Assembly (NCBI RefSeq): GCF_900188485.1
Contig: NZ_FZPH01000010.1
Location: 62,001-126,000 of the forward strand
Direction of reading: 5' to 3'
Source: Asanoa hainanensis
GTDB lineage: Bacteria > Actinomycetota > Actinomycetes > Mycobacteriales > Micromonosporaceae
Length of the DNA stretch: 64,000 bases
The notes beneath the pieces were generated by a model. It was not told where the DNA came from. It saw only the letters and a list, made by a program, of their open reading frames with translations, and did no database searches. Positions within the stretch are counted from its first letter, which is position 1. Each line of letters opens with the position of its first letter. The position numbers were made by a program, and so were the translations under genes. Positions 1 through 9,335 of the stretch are shown here, piece after piece.

Positions 1-425
1 CGGTCGTAGGGCACGCCGCCGACGGCGGTCTTCAGGAAGACGCCGAGCGACTTGCCCAGCGGCAGCAGCGCGTCGTTGACCTGCATGGCCAGCTCGCGGG
101 TGGGCACCAGGACCAGGGCGCGCGGGTGCTTGGGCCGGGCCCGCTCGCCGCGGGCGACCCGGGCGAGCACCGGCAGGCCGAAGGCGAGCGTCTTGCCGGA
201 GCCGGTCTGGCCGCGGCCGAGCACGTCCTTGCCGGCCAGCGCGTCCGGGACGGTGGCCTTCTGGATCTCGAACGGGGTGACGATGCCTTCGCGGGCCAGG
301 GCCCGGACCAACTTCTGCGGCAGGCCGAGCGAGTCGAAGCTGTCGCGGGCCTCTTCGGTGCCCTCGGTCACGGCAGACGGGTCAAAGATGGACGGAAACG
401 TGCTGGGGTCAGCAAACGCGGTCAA
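1..425 (-). CDS. DEAD-box ATP-dependent RNA helicase, N-terminal part (runs off window)
   Basis: Only the first ~141 codons are present; the gene continues past position 1. The reading shows the Q motif (TPFEIQ, about residues 50-55), Walker A/motif I GQTGSGKT (72-79) and motif Ia PTREL (108-112), the standard order for DEAD-box RNA helicases that unwind short RNA duplexes. The Asp-Glu-Ala-Asp box itself lies outside the window. I chose the TTG at 423-425 because GAGAGG sits about six bases upstream and the sequence after it reads in frame without break into the Q motif; no ATG is available in that position. The family is clear, the specific member is not. Confidence 0.85.
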   Translation of the reverse strand, partial: MTAFADPSTFPSIFDPSAVTEGTEEARDSFDSLGLPQKLVRALAREGIVTPFEIQKATVPDALAGKDVLGRGQTGSGKTLAFGLPVLARVARGERARPKHPRALVLVPTRELAMQVNDALLPLGKSLGVFLKTAVGGVPYD

Positions 426-612
426 GTGGGGCCTCTCGTGGGCGGGCCATCTCGCGCGTCAGTCAAAAACCAGGGGCCAGGGTGTGCCCGCTTCGCAAGA
501 TCGCCCATGGGGCGCGGAAGCGCGCCGGTCGATGAACTTGACGAGTGTACGGTGCGTGGCCGCCTGACGTCACATCGAGGCGGCTACGGGTGTGCGGCAT
601 CACGCGCGCGGG

Positions 613-2355
613 TTACCCGAGGAACCCCGTGATCGAGTTGCTGACGAACAGGACGACGAGCGCACCGATGCCGATCAGCACGCCGAGGCCGATGGCGAGG
701 AACAGGCCCACCTTGGCGTAGCTGCGCTTGGCCGGGGCCGGCTCGGAGCGCCCCTGGGCCAGGATGTGGCCGGTCAACGAGCCGGAGTTGTCCATCGTCG
801 CGGCGGGATAGGCGGTTGGGAAGGCCGTCGTCATCTCCGGCGGGTCGTCCGACTGGCCGTAGAGCCGGCCACCGGGCCGCTGCCCTTGGGCCCAGCGTTG
901 GTAGTCGGCCGCCGCGGGCGAGGTGCCGGGCGCGGTCGGGTTGGTCGACTCCGGCCAGCTCGGCAACGCCGGGGCGGGCGTCGCGGTGGCCGGCACCGCC
1001 GAGACCGCGGGTGGCGGCGGGAACGGCGGTGCGGGCGTGGGGCCCGGCGGAGGCCCGGGCGGCGGCACCGGTGGCCCGGGTGGCGCGGGCGGCCTCGGTT
1101 CCGGCACGGGCGGCACCGGTGAAGGCGGCGGCTGCGGGATCGGAGACGGTGGCACCGGCGGCGGGCCGGGTGGCGTCGGGCCGGGACCGGGCGGCGGGCT
1201 CGGCGGCGGGCCGGGTGCCGGGAACGGCGACGGCGCCGGCTCCGGGCCGGGGAAGGGCGGCTGCGGGTGCAGCGGCGGCTCCGGCTGTGGCTCCGGAGGC
1301 GGGGCGGGCCGCCGCGGGGGCGCCGGGCGACCGGGCTCTGGCTCCGGCTTCGGCTCGTCCGGCTCGGGCTGGTCGGGTGTGGGCTCGTCAGGGGCAGGGC
1401 GGGCCGGCTCAGGCTCCGGGTCGGGTTCGTCGGGACCTGAGCTTGACGCGGAACCACCTCCCAGGTCCGCCTCGCCGGCCCGGTAGACCCGGGCGCTGCC
1501 GCTGCTGACGGACGGCACCCCGTAGGGCAGGTCCGCGGCGGAGGGCCGGCGGGCGCCCGGCACGATGACCCGCGCCTTGGCGACGCGGGCCGTGGATCCC
1601 TGTTCGGGCGCCTCTACCGGCACGACCGATGCGGGGGTACTGGCCGCCCAGCCGGACCGCTGTGCCGGGATGGCCGACGCGGCCGGTTCACCCTCGGCCG
1701 CGACCGGCTCGACCCCGGGCAGCGAATAACCCGGGGCGGCCGGCGCGGCGGTCGGGCCGGCGGCCGGCTCGGGTCGGACGTAACCGGGCGACTCCTGCTC
1801 GGCCTTGTTGAACGGCACCGCGAAGCCGGACCACGGTGACTCGTCGGCGACCGGCACCTTGGGCACCCGCCGGTCGAGCGGCGGCACAGGCCCCTTGGCC
1901 GCCACGGGTGTGATCGGCGCGGCCCGGCTGGGCAGCGGCGCCTCGGCGGGCGCCGGCGCCTCGGCCGGCGCGGCGCTCTCGCCGGCCTGGTAGGTGCCGG
2001 GCACCGGCGGCACGGCGACATGCTCCGCGTCCGGCGTGGTGCTGGTGCGCACCGACGCCCGCCCGACGGCCGAGGTCGTCGTGCCGGCGGCGGGCGCGGT
2101 CGGGATGTACGAGATCTCCGAGACTGGCGTCGGCCGCGTCCAGCCCGGCGCGGGGTCGGGCCAGAGCGCACCGTCGCCGGAGGGCGCCGGCGGCGGCTCG
2201 TACGCCTCGGGTAGCTCTTCCACCCCGGACGACTCGGGCAGCACCGTGCCTACCGGCGGTGGCGCCGGCAGCGGCGGCAGATCGGCGGGCCGGCCGCTGG
2301 GCGGCTCTGACTCGTCGATCCGTGCGTCGTTGGACTGCTGCGGCTTCTCGTCCAT
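613..2355 (-). CDS. Proline-rich protein with C-terminal membrane anchor, function unknown
   Basis: A 580-residue protein that I cannot assign to a family. There is no signal peptide. Most of the chain is disordered Pro/Ala/Gly/Glu-rich sequence; residues of about 300-460 are almost pure PxP/PPP tracts with alternating acidic residues. One hydrophobic segment lies about 35 to 10 residues from the C-terminus, so the protein is probably tail-anchored with the long Pro-rich part in the cytoplasm. The ATG has a good ribosome site (GGGAGG about six bases upstream). It follows the NlpC/P60 gene on the same strand by 103 bases. Architecture is like that of actinobacterial cell-envelope or polarity-associated proteins, but this is inference. 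Confidence 0.7.
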   Translation of the reverse strand: MDEKPQQSNDARIDESEPPSGRPADLPPLPAPPPVGTVLPESSGVEELPEAYEPPPAPSGDGALWPDPAPGWTRPTPVSEISYIPTAPAAGTTTSAVGRASVRTSTTPDAEHVAVPPVPGTYQAGESAAPAEAPAPAEAPLPSRAAPITPVAAKGPVPPLDRRVPKVPVADESPWSGFAVPFNKAEQESPGYVRPEPAAGPTAAPAAPGYSLPGVEPVAAEGEPAASAIPAQRSGWAASTPASVVPVEAPEQGSTARVAKARVIVPGARRPSAADLPYGVPSVSSGSARVYRAGEADLGGGSASSSGPDEPDPEPEPARPAPDEPTPDQPEPDEPKPEPEPGRPAPPRRPAPPPEPQPEPPLHPQPPFPGPEPAPSPFPAPGPPPSPPPGPGPTPPGPPPVPPSPIPQPPPSPVPPVPEPRPPAPPGPPVPPPGPPPGPTPAPPFPPPPAVSAVPATATPAPALPSWPESTNPTAPGTSPAAADYQRWAQGQRPGGRLYGQSDDPPEMTTAFPTAYPAATMDNSGSLTGHILAQGRSEPAPAKRSYAKVGLFLAIGLGVLIGIGALVVLFVSNSITGFLG

Positions 2356-2403
2356 CGCTGCCTCCCTGCCCGCCGCCGGGCGCGCGGATTCGCCCGGCGC
2401 GGC

Positions 2404-2426
2404 GTGCCAATGTCACATCGTGGCAC
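2404..2426. promoter_or_regulatory. Short inverted repeat upstream of proline-rich gene
   Basis: GTGCCA and TGGCAC arms (6 bp, perfect) are separated by 11 bases, about 50 bases upstream of the proline-rich gene start on the minus strand. It could be an operator or chance; no regulator can be named. Confidence 0.25.
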
Positions 2427-2458
2427 AACCGCACACCCCAGTACGCCGGGAAGCGGCC

Positions 2459-3985
2459 TCAGCTCCCTGACGTGCCGGTCGGCGTGGCGGCCGAGTCGGT
2501 CGCCGGCGGGTCCTCCTGGGTCACCGGTGGCGCGGTCTCCTCCGTGTCGTCGTCGACCGGCGGATTGGTCGTCTCGTCCGTCACCGGCGTCTCCGGCGTT
2601 TCGGTCGGATCGTCCGTGGGGTCGGTGGACGGCGGCGGGTCCACCGGCTTCGTCGGCTCGACGACCGGGGGCCGGGTCGTCTCCGGGGGCTTCGTCACCA
2701 CGGGCGGCTTGGTGGTCGGCGGCGTGGTCGTCGGAGGCGGGGTCGTCGCCGGCGGGGTGGTCGGCGGCGGCGTGGCCTGCTGCGCGGGGAAGATCCGGGT
2801 GGCGCCGTAGAACCGCGACCACCAGACCGTCGACACCTTGACCACGTCGCCAGTGGTCGGGGCGTGCACCATCTTGCCGCCGCCGATGTACATGCCGACG
2901 TGGTGCACGGTCTGCCAGCTCGACCCCGAGGCGAAGAAGATCAGGTCGCCGGGCAGCAGCGCCGACCGCGAGACGCTGCGGTCGCGGCTGTAGTAGTACT
3001 GGTCGCGGGCCACCCGCGGCAGGTCGCGGAAGCCGGCCGCCCGGTAGGACGCCCACATCAGGCCGGAGCAGTCGAACGAGTCGGGACCCTCGGCCGCCCA
3101 GACGTACGGGTCACCGAGCTGCGCCAACGCGTACCGGACGGCGACCATCGCCTTGTCGTTGGCCTTCATCCCGGCGACGCTCTCGCCGGAGACGTATTGC
3201 GCGCCGAGCCGCTGCTCGGCGCGCTCCTGCTCACGCTCGTAGGCCTCGACGGCCTCGATGTTGTCGGCCCGCAGCGCGCGCAGCGCGTTTTCCTTGGTCT
3301 TGCGGCTCTTCTCCAGCGCGCCCGCGTCGGTGACCAGCTTCTGGTGCTTCGCCTGCATCGCGGCGTAGTAGGCCGTGGCGTTCTGCTCGGCGAGCCGGGC
3401 CCGCTCCACCTCGTCGCCGGCGACCTCGGGGTGCGTCCCGGTCGACTGACCGGTCAGCATCCGCCGCAACGTGTCGAGATCCTGCATGTCGCGGTCGTAG
3501 GTGCCCAGGGGCAGCGCGGCGGCGGCCTTGAGCGCGTCGGACGCGGCGCTGTCGGCGTTGCGCTGGGCGGCGGCCAACTGGTCGCGCTTCTGGCGCAGGT
3601 TGGTGTCGGCCAGCGCCAGGTCGGTGGCGGCCTGGTCACGCTGCTGCTGGAGCTCCAGCACCCGCTCGCCGAGCATGGCGACTTCGGTCGCGCTGGCGTT
3701 GATCCGGGCGGCCAGCGGGCCGCTGGCGACCAGCGACGGGAGCTGCGGAACGGTGGTGGCCGGCGGCTGGCCGGGAAGCTGGATCGTGCCGAGCGGCTGG
3801 GGCCGGGAACCGGCATCGGGCACGTTGTTGGGGTATGGCGGATCCGCCGCGCGCGGGGTGGCCGATGCGGGCGAGCCGAAACCGGCGGCCGCGGCTGCGG
3901 TCGCCGTGAGCAACGCGGCCCACGCCACTGGTCTGATGACCCGCATGTGCGGGACGTCGCGGCGATTGGGCTGCCGGCGCGTCAT
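2459..3985 (-). CDS. Secreted NlpC/P60 peptidoglycan endopeptidase with coiled coil and Thr/Pro-rich tail
   Basis: A 508-residue RipA/CwlO-like cell-wall hydrolase expected to cut peptide stems of peptidoglycan outside the cell. An N-terminal signal sequence ends near ...GSPASA (residues ~14-42). A long Ala/Gln/Arg-rich coiled coil spans about 85-270, as in autoinhibitory helices of RipA-type enzymes. The NlpC/P60 domain follows, with the catalytic Cys in DSFDCSGL (Cys306) and His in HHVGMYIGGG (His362). The last ~110 residues are a Thr/Pro/Asp-rich low-complexity tail, probably spanning the wall. The start used has GGGGAGG just 3-4 bases upstream; the Met at residue 14 is an alternative that begins directly at the signal peptide. 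Confidence 0.9.
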   Translation of the reverse strand: MTRRQPNRRDVPHMRVIRPVAWAALLTATAAAAAGFGSPASATPRAADPPYPNNVPDAGSRPQPLGTIQLPGQPPATTVPQLPSLVASGPLAARINASATEVAMLGERVLELQQQRDQAATDLALADTNLRQKRDQLAAAQRNADSAASDALKAAAALPLGTYDRDMQDLDTLRRMLTGQSTGTHPEVAGDEVERARLAEQNATAYYAAMQAKHQKLVTDAGALEKSRKTKENALRALRADNIEAVEAYEREQERAEQRLGAQYVSGESVAGMKANDKAMVAVRYALAQLGDPYVWAAEGPDSFDCSGLMWASYRAAGFRDLPRVARDQYYYSRDRSVSRSALLPGDLIFFASGSSWQTVHHVGMYIGGGKMVHAPTTGDVVKVSTVWWSRFYGATRIFPAQQATPPPTTPPATTPPPTTTPPTTKPPVVTKPPETTRPPVVEPTKPVDPPPSTDPTDDPTETPETPVTDETTNPPVDDDTEETAPPVTQEDPPATDSAATPTGTSGS

Positions 3986-4081
3986 GATCCTCCCCGGATG
4001 TCGCGTTGTGACGAGCGAACGCCGGGCGGCACATTACGTCCTGGTTCGGACGCGAGGAGGCCTCTGGTGTATCCCGTCACA

Positions 4082-4134
4082 CTCGTTACTACCGCAAAAC
4101 TGTGGCCACTGTCGATGGCAGCGGCGGTAACGAG
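4082..4134. promoter_or_regulatory. Inverted repeat between NlpC/P60 gene and mqnE
   Basis: Arms CTCGTTACTACCGC (4082-4095) and GCGGCGGTAACGAG (4121-4134) pair at 12 of 14 positions with a 25-base spacer. It lies in the divergent promoter region, about 100 bases upstream of the hydrolase start and 70 upstream of mqnE. GTTAC elements are reminiscent of response-regulator sites such as MtrA boxes that control cell-wall hydrolases in actinobacteria, but that assignment is speculative. Confidence 0.35.
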
Positions 4135-4203
4135 ACGCTGAGAACCGGTGAACGGTGGTGGCCAATCAGTGATCATCGGACGGCGGCACGTACGCTCGCC
4201 TGC

Positions 4204-5373
4204 ATGGACGAGGCACGTAAGCACGAGCTCGAGGAAAAGGTCTACGCGGGTATCCGACTTTCCCGGAAAGACGGCGAGGACCTCTACGAGTGCGATGACC
4301 TGGCCTGGCTCGGCCGGCTGGCACACCACAAGCGCACGGAGCTCAACGGCGACCGGGTGATGTTCAACATCAACCGGCACCTCAACCTGACCAACGTCTG
4401 TTCGGCCAGCTGCGCCTACTGCTCGTTCCAGCGCAAGCCGGGCGAGAAGGACGCGTACACGATGCGCATCGACGAGGCCGTCCGCAAGGCCAAGGAGATG
4501 GAGAGCGAGCAGCTCACGGAGCTGCACATCGTCAACGGCCTGCACCCGACGCTGCCGTGGCGCTACTACCCCAAGGTGCTGCGCGAGCTGAAGGCGGCGC
4601 TGCCGAACGTCAACCTCAAGTGCTTCACCGCGACCGAGGTGCAGTGGTTCGAGAAGATCAGCGGGCTGTCCGCCGACGCGATCCTCGACGAGCTGATGGA
4701 CGCGGGCCTCGAGTCGCTGACCGGCGGCGGTGCGGAGATCTTCGACTGGGAGGTCCGCCAGCACATCGTCGACCACGCGTGCCACTGGGAAGACTGGTCG
4801 CGGATCCACAAGCTGGCGCACAGCAAGGGCATGAAGACCCCGGCCACGATGCTGTACGGGCACATCGAGGAGCCGCGGCACCGCGTCGACCACGTCATGC
4901 GGTTGCGTGAGCTGCAGGACGAGACCGGCGGTTTCGCGGTCTTCATCCCGCTGCGCTACCAGCACGACTTCGTCGACTCGCAGGACGGCAAGGTGCGCAA
5001 CAAGCTCCAGGCGCGCACCACGATGGCTTCGCCGGCCGAGTCGCTCAAGACGTTCGCGGTGTCCCGGCTGATGTTCGACAACGTGCCGCACGTGAAGTGC
5101 TTCTGGGTCATGCACGGCCTGTCGGTCGCCCAGCTCTCGCTCAACTTCGGCGTCGACGACCTGGACGGCTCGGTGGTCGAATACAAGATCACACACGATG
5201 CCGACTCGTACGGCACGCCGAACACGATGCACCGCGAAGACCTGCTCAACATGATCGGGGACGCCGGCTTCCGGCCGGTCGAGCGGGACACCCGCTACAA
5301 CGTCGTGCGCGAGTACGACGCGCCCCCGTCGCTGGCCGAACGCCGCGCCGAACCGCAGGACGTGATGTCGTGA
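4204..5373 (+). CDS. mqnE: Aminofutalosine synthase (radical SAM)
   Basis: A 389-residue cytoplasmic radical SAM enzyme of the futalosine menaquinone pathway. It joins the chorismate-derived MqnA product with SAM to give aminofutalosine. The [4Fe-4S]-SAM motif CSASCAYC (Cys66, Cys70, Cys73) is intact, and the flanking NRHLNLTNVC and SFQRKPGEKDAY are characteristic of MqnE rather than MqnC. Length is normal for the family. The gene overlaps the next one by four bases (GTGA). mqnA and mqnC lie at 17915 and 30775, so the pathway genes are split over the window. There is no clear Shine-Dalgarno sequence before the ATG; the transcript may be leaderless. Confidence 0.93.
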   Translation: MDEARKHELEEKVYAGIRLSRKDGEDLYECDDLAWLGRLAHHKRTELNGDRVMFNINRHLNLTNVCSASCAYCSFQRKPGEKDAYTMRIDEAVRKAKEMESEQLTELHIVNGLHPTLPWRYYPKVLRELKAALPNVNLKCFTATEVQWFEKISGLSADAILDELMDAGLESLTGGGAEIFDWEVRQHIVDHACHWEDWSRIHKLAHSKGMKTPATMLYGHIEEPRHRVDHVMRLRELQDETGGFAVFIPLRYQHDFVDSQDGKVRNKLQARTTMASPAESLKTFAVSRLMFDNVPHVKCFWVMHGLSVAQLSLNFGVDDLDGSVVEYKITHDADSYGTPNTMHREDLLNMIGDAGFRPVERDTRYNVVREYDAPPSLAERRAEPQDVMS

Positions 5374-5636
5374 GTCCCACCGTCAAGTACACGCTGGCCC
5401 GGCTCGGGCTGTTCGTGGTCATCTTCGCCGTGCTGATCCCGATCCCGATGGGCCTGTTCCTCAAGCTCATCCTGGCGCTGGCGTTCTCGGCGACGATCTC
5501 GTGGTTCTTCCTGCGCACCTGGCGTGACCAGATGGCGCAGCAGCTCGCCGACACGGTCGACAAGCGCCGCGCCGACAAGGCCAAGCTGCGGTCGGCGTTG
5601 GCCGGCGACGACGAGCCGCCGGCCACCGCTCCGTAA
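5370..5636 (+). CDS. Small two-helix membrane protein, DUF4229 type
   Basis: An 88-residue protein starting at a GTG that overlaps the mqnE stop (GTGA), so it is translationally coupled to mqnE. Two hydrophobic segments (about residues 8-25 and 28-46) are followed by a charged cytoplasmic tail with FFLRTWRDQMAQQLADTVD, the layout of DUF4229 proteins of actinobacteria. Function is unknown. Coupling to mqnE hints at a link to menaquinone, though such neighbours may be incidental. Its stop codon directly abuts the stop of the convergent C39-like gene. Confidence 0.8.
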   Translation: MSPTVKYTLARLGLFVVIFAVLIPIPMGLFLKLILALAFSATISWFFLRTWRDQMAQQLADTVDKRRADKAKLRSALAGDDEPPATAP

Positions 5637-6995
5637 CTACCAGTTGGTCGAGCCGGCTACCTTCGGCCAGGGCTTCCACCACGGCTTGATCAGGTACGCG
5701 ATGCCGCCGGTGCCGCCCGAGGTGCCGCCGTTCGCGTTGATCCGCTTCGTGCGCAGCCAGATCTGCTCGAACTGGCTGCGCTTGTAGACGTTGCGGACCA
5801 CGTCGTTCGACGAGCTGGCCGGGTCGTTGATGATTACGTCGCCGTCCGCGGTGAAGCCGACGATCACGAACAGGTGCCCGGAGGTGCCGTAGTTCGCCCC
5901 GTCCAGCTCGCTGGCCAGGAACGACTGCGAGGTGACGATCGGGATGCCGGCGGCGATGAAGCGTTCCGCCTCGTCAAGTGAGTGCAGCCGGGTGACCTTG
6001 CCTTCCAGACCGGGGAACGACGCCGCGTACGCCGTGTTGAACGGCCAGTTCCCCGCACCGTCGTACGTGTAGTCGTAGGTCATCCGGGCCGCGTGGTTGA
6101 CCGACGGGTCCGGGTAGGTCGGGTCGACCCACGCGGTGTCGGCGGCCGACGGCTTGCGACCCCAGTACTCCACGACCATCTCGGTCGAGGTCGGTGAGCA
6201 CCAGGCCTCGCCGCCGCCGTCGTACTCGGGATAGTGCCCCTCGTGGATGTTCTGCGAGTAGGTCGGGACGTCCAGCTCCTTGCCCCAGGCGATGTGCCCG
6301 GCGCTCGGCGGCACGGTGAACCGGTCGGGCACGTAGGACGACATCGCGCCGAGGGCCCAGACCCGCGGCGCGGCGAGCTGGCCCGGCGCCTTGTAGAGCG
6401 TCAGCCGGAGTTGGTACGCGCGCAGCATCACGCCGTTGGCGACGTCGTCGATCGAGAACGTGTCGGTCCAGATCGTCGAGTACGGGTCACCCTGCCGGTT
6501 CACCGACGTCCGCCGGATGTCCTGGTCGCCGGAGGCCCACCGCCCCATTACGTACCACGGGGTCTGGTTTCCGGTGTTGTAGGTGCCTTGCATCTCCACC
6601 TGGATCCAGGTGCCGCGCGGCGTCTCGGCGTTCCACGAGGCGATCAGCTCGCTCGCGTCGAACCCGACGTCACGCTTCGGCGAGGTCCAGGTGGCGTAGT
6701 TCCAGCTGCGGGTCACGCCGGTGTGCGGATCGGTGTATTCGGTCGTCCCCTGTGGACGCAGGATGGTTACGCCACCCTGCAGGCCGGGAACGCCGGGAAT
6801 GCCCGGCAAAGCCAGGGTGCCCTGGTGCGTGCCGGTACGCCAGTCGCGATAGGTCGACCAGCCCTGGTACGTGATCTGCTCGTCATGGACGGGTGTCGAG
6901 GTGGCGGCGCCGGCCGGTGCCGCGAACCCGGCAATCAAGGCAACCGCGCCGAAAACCGCGACGGCCGCCCGCGCTGATGCGTTCATGGCTGTCAC
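5637..6995 (-). CDS. Secreted C39-like cysteine peptidase
   Basis: A 452-residue exported protein. A signal peptide covers about residues 1-30 (ends APAGAA). Residues ~35-225 form a beta-rich N-terminal region with no recognised domain. The C-terminal part matches the peptidase C39-like fold: the Cys in GEAWCSPTSTEMV (Cys266) with an upstream Gln (SQN), the His in GTSGHLFVIVGF (His374), and Asp in INDPAS (Asp391). It probably cleaves proteins outside the cell. The start is a GTG; the ATG three codons downstream is equally good, and neither has a strong ribosome site. The stop abuts the DUF4229 stop with no bases between them. Confidence 0.82.
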   Translation of the reverse strand: MTAMNASARAAVAVFGAVALIAGFAAPAGAATSTPVHDEQITYQGWSTYRDWRTGTHQGTLALPGIPGVPGLQGGVTILRPQGTTEYTDPHTGVTRSWNYATWTSPKRDVGFDASELIASWNAETPRGTWIQVEMQGTYNTGNQTPWYVMGRWASGDQDIRRTSVNRQGDPYSTIWTDTFSIDDVANGVMLRAYQLRLTLYKAPGQLAAPRVWALGAMSSYVPDRFTVPPSAGHIAWGKELDVPTYSQNIHEGHYPEYDGGGEAWCSPTSTEMVVEYWGRKPSAADTAWVDPTYPDPSVNHAARMTYDYTYDGAGNWPFNTAYAASFPGLEGKVTRLHSLDEAERFIAAGIPIVTSQSFLASELDGANYGTSGHLFVIVGFTADGDVIINDPASSSNDVVRNVYKRSQFEQIWLRTKRINANGGTSGGTGGIAYLIKPWWKPWPKVAGSTNW

Positions 6996-7162
6996 TATGT
7001 CTGCTGAAAGGAAGTTTCACCAGACCACGCTTCGTTGAAGTTCGTTGCCGGCAGGATGATCGACCTGGCATGGTCCCGCACAAAGACCCATATTGATATG
7101 ACCATGAAACGGGTGGTGAGGTTCGACCAACGTTCCTCCACCTACCCCCATGGAGGTCATGC

Positions 7163-9040
7163 ATGGCCATCCGTCTGGGCCGGCGCCGCGCGCTGACCGC
7201 TCTGGTCAGCACCGCGATCGTCGGCCTGCTAGTCGCCTCGGCCAACCCGGTCTCGGCGAAACCGGCTCCGGCCTGGCCGAGCGCCACCGCCGCGCCCGCG
7301 CCCTCGGCCGAGTACCGCGTTCTCGGCCCGAAGAACCAGGCCGACCGCAACGCCGTCGCGCGCACCGGTGCCGCGATCGACTATGTCGAGCACGGCGTCC
7401 TCAACGTCACCGCCACCGCCGCCGAGGCCGCGGCCATCGGGCGGCTCGGCTTCAAGCTGGAGCGGGTCATTGCTCCCGCGACCAGCGGTGGGCCGACCAC
7501 GCTGGCGTTCCCGCCGGCGGACTCCAACTACCACGACTACGCCGAGCTCACCGCCGTGGTCAACCAGGTCGTCGCGGACCACCCGTCGATCGCCCGCAAG
7601 CAGTCGATCGGCACCTCGTACGAGGGCCGCGACCTGATGGTCGTGAAGATCTCCGACAACGTCAACATCGACGAGGCCGAGCCGGAGATCCTGTTCAACG
7701 CGCAGCAGCACGCGCGTGAGCACCTGACCGTCGAGATGGCCATCTACCTGCTCAACCTGTTCACCGACAGCTACGGCTCGGACTCCCGGATCACGAACCT
7801 CGTCAACAGCCGGGAGATCTGGATCGTGCCGACCGTCAACCCGGACGGCAGCGAGTACGACATCGCCACGGGCTCCTACCGGAGCTGGCGCAAGAACCGG
7901 CAGCCCAACTCAGGCTCGTCCAATGTGGGCACCGACCTCAACCGCAACTGGAGCTACCAGTGGGGTTGCTGCGGCGGATCGTCCGGCACCACCAGCTCGG
8001 AGACCTACCGCGGCCCGTCGGCGTTCAGCGCTCCGGAGACCCAGCGCCTGCGCGACTTCGTCAACAGCCGGGTCGTCGGCGGCCAGCAGCAGATCAAGGC
8101 GAACATCGACTTCCACACGTACTCGCAGCTGGTGCTCTGGCCCTTCGGCTACACGACCGCCAACACGCCGAGCGGGATGACGGCGGACCAGTACAACACG
8201 TTCGCCACACTCGGCCAGCAGATGGCGGCGACCAACGGCTACACGCCGGAGCAGTCGTCCGACCTCTACATCGCCGACGGCACGAGCATCGACTGGATGT
8301 GGGCGGCCCACAACATCTGGGCCTACACCTTCGAGATGTACCCGGGCTCGGCCAGCGGCGGCGGCTTCTACCCGCCCGACGAGGTGATCCCGGCGCAGAC
8401 CAGCCGCAACCGGGAAGCCGTGCTGTTGCTGCTGGAGGCGGCGGACTGTCCGTACCGCGTCATCGGCAAGCAGGCGCAGTACTGCGGCGGCGGTGGCGGC
8501 ACGACCGTCTACTCCGACACCTTCGAGACGGCCACCGGTTGGACCGTCAACCCGTCCGGCACCGACACCGCTACCGTCGGTCAGTGGGTTCGCGGTGACC
8601 CGGAGGCCACCACCTCGAGCGGCGCCAAGCAGCTCGGCACCACCGTCAGTGGCACCAACGACCTGGTCACCGGCGCGGCGGCCGGCACCTCGGCGGGCGA
8701 CTTCGACATCGACGGCGGTCTGACCAGCGTCCGCTCGCCGGCGATCACCCTGCCCGCCGGTGGCACGCTGACGCTGAGCCTGTCGTGGTACCTCGCTCAC
8801 GGCTCGAACTCGTCGTCGGCGGACTTCTTCCGGGTCAGCGTGGTGCACAACGGTGGCACGACGGCCGTCTTCACCCAGGCCGGTGCGGCCACCAACCGCA
8901 ACGGTGCGTGGGGGGTCGCGAACGCCAACCTGTCCGCGTACGCCGGGCAGTCGGTCCGGATCCTGATCGAGGCGGCCGACGCCTCGACCGCCTCGCTCGT
9001 GGAGGCCGGCGTCGACGACGTCCGGATCACCCAGAGCTGA
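7163..9040 (+). CDS. Secreted zinc carboxypeptidase (M14) with C-terminal beta-sandwich domain
   Basis: A 625-residue exported metallopeptidase. The signal peptide is residues 1-32. A propeptide-like region (~45-110) precedes the M14 domain (~120-430), which has the HxxE zinc motif in QQHAREH (His183, Glu186), a downstream zinc His in IDFHTYSQ and the catalytic Glu in TFEMYPGS. A Gly-rich linker near residue 445 joins a ~170-residue jelly-roll domain of the kind appended to secreted peptidases. GGAGG lies six bases before the ATG. The 166-base divergent region shared with the C39-like gene contains an AT-rich palindrome CATATTGATATG (7089-7100), a possible promoter element. The two extracellular peptidases may act together. 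Confidence 0.92.
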   Translation: MAIRLGRRRALTALVSTAIVGLLVASANPVSAKPAPAWPSATAAPAPSAEYRVLGPKNQADRNAVARTGAAIDYVEHGVLNVTATAAEAAAIGRLGFKLERVIAPATSGGPTTLAFPPADSNYHDYAELTAVVNQVVADHPSIARKQSIGTSYEGRDLMVVKISDNVNIDEAEPEILFNAQQHAREHLTVEMAIYLLNLFTDSYGSDSRITNLVNSREIWIVPTVNPDGSEYDIATGSYRSWRKNRQPNSGSSNVGTDLNRNWSYQWGCCGGSSGTTSSETYRGPSAFSAPETQRLRDFVNSRVVGGQQQIKANIDFHTYSQLVLWPFGYTTANTPSGMTADQYNTFATLGQQMAATNGYTPEQSSDLYIADGTSIDWMWAAHNIWAYTFEMYPGSASGGGFYPPDEVIPAQTSRNREAVLLLLEAADCPYRVIGKQAQYCGGGGGTTVYSDTFETATGWTVNPSGTDTATVGQWVRGDPEATTSSGAKQLGTTVSGTNDLVTGAAAGTSAGDFDIDGGLTSVRSPAITLPAGGTLTLSLSWYLAHGSNSSSADFFRVSVVHNGGTTAVFTQAGAATNRNGAWGVANANLSAYAGQSVRILIEAADASTASLVEAGVDDVRITQS

Positions 9041-9124
9041 GCATCGACGTCACCGGCGTCCCGCGTTCGACCGCGGGGCGCCGGTGACGCGACTAACGGC
9101 CGCGTAACAGCCCTGCCGACCATG

Positions 9125-9245
9125 GTGACCTGTGCGTTACCGTGCTCCGGACCCCACGCAGCGAAGCCGGTGTGAACCCGGCGCTGTCCCGCAACTGTGA
9201 TGCCCCCGGTTTTCCGGGGGACAAGCCAGGTCGCCTGCCAAGGTC
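9125..9245 (+). ncRNA. Cobalamin riboswitch
   Basis: The conserved core GAAGCCGGTGTGAACCCGGC...CTGTCCCGCAACTGTGA (9162-9200) is followed by a GC-rich hairpin (CCCCCGG/CCGGGGG) and a B12 box AGCCAGGTCGCCTGCC (9224-9239). These are the signature elements of the adenosylcobalamin riboswitch. It ends about 90 bases before the lipoprotein gene of a B12-type ABC importer, so high cobalamin should repress import. The ends of the feature are approximate. Confidence 0.93.
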
Positions 9246-9335
9246 GCGAACCAGCGCTCTCGAGGAAGGGCGCCTCGCGGGCCGGGCCCAATCCCTGTCG
9301 GCGAAGCACCAGACCTCGACCGACAGGAGGCTCTG

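Noticed and set aside
3986-4203. A c-di-AMP (ydaO-type) riboswitch before the NlpC/P60 gene
   Set aside because: Such riboswitches often control cell-wall hydrolases in actinobacteria, but I could not find the conserved core here.
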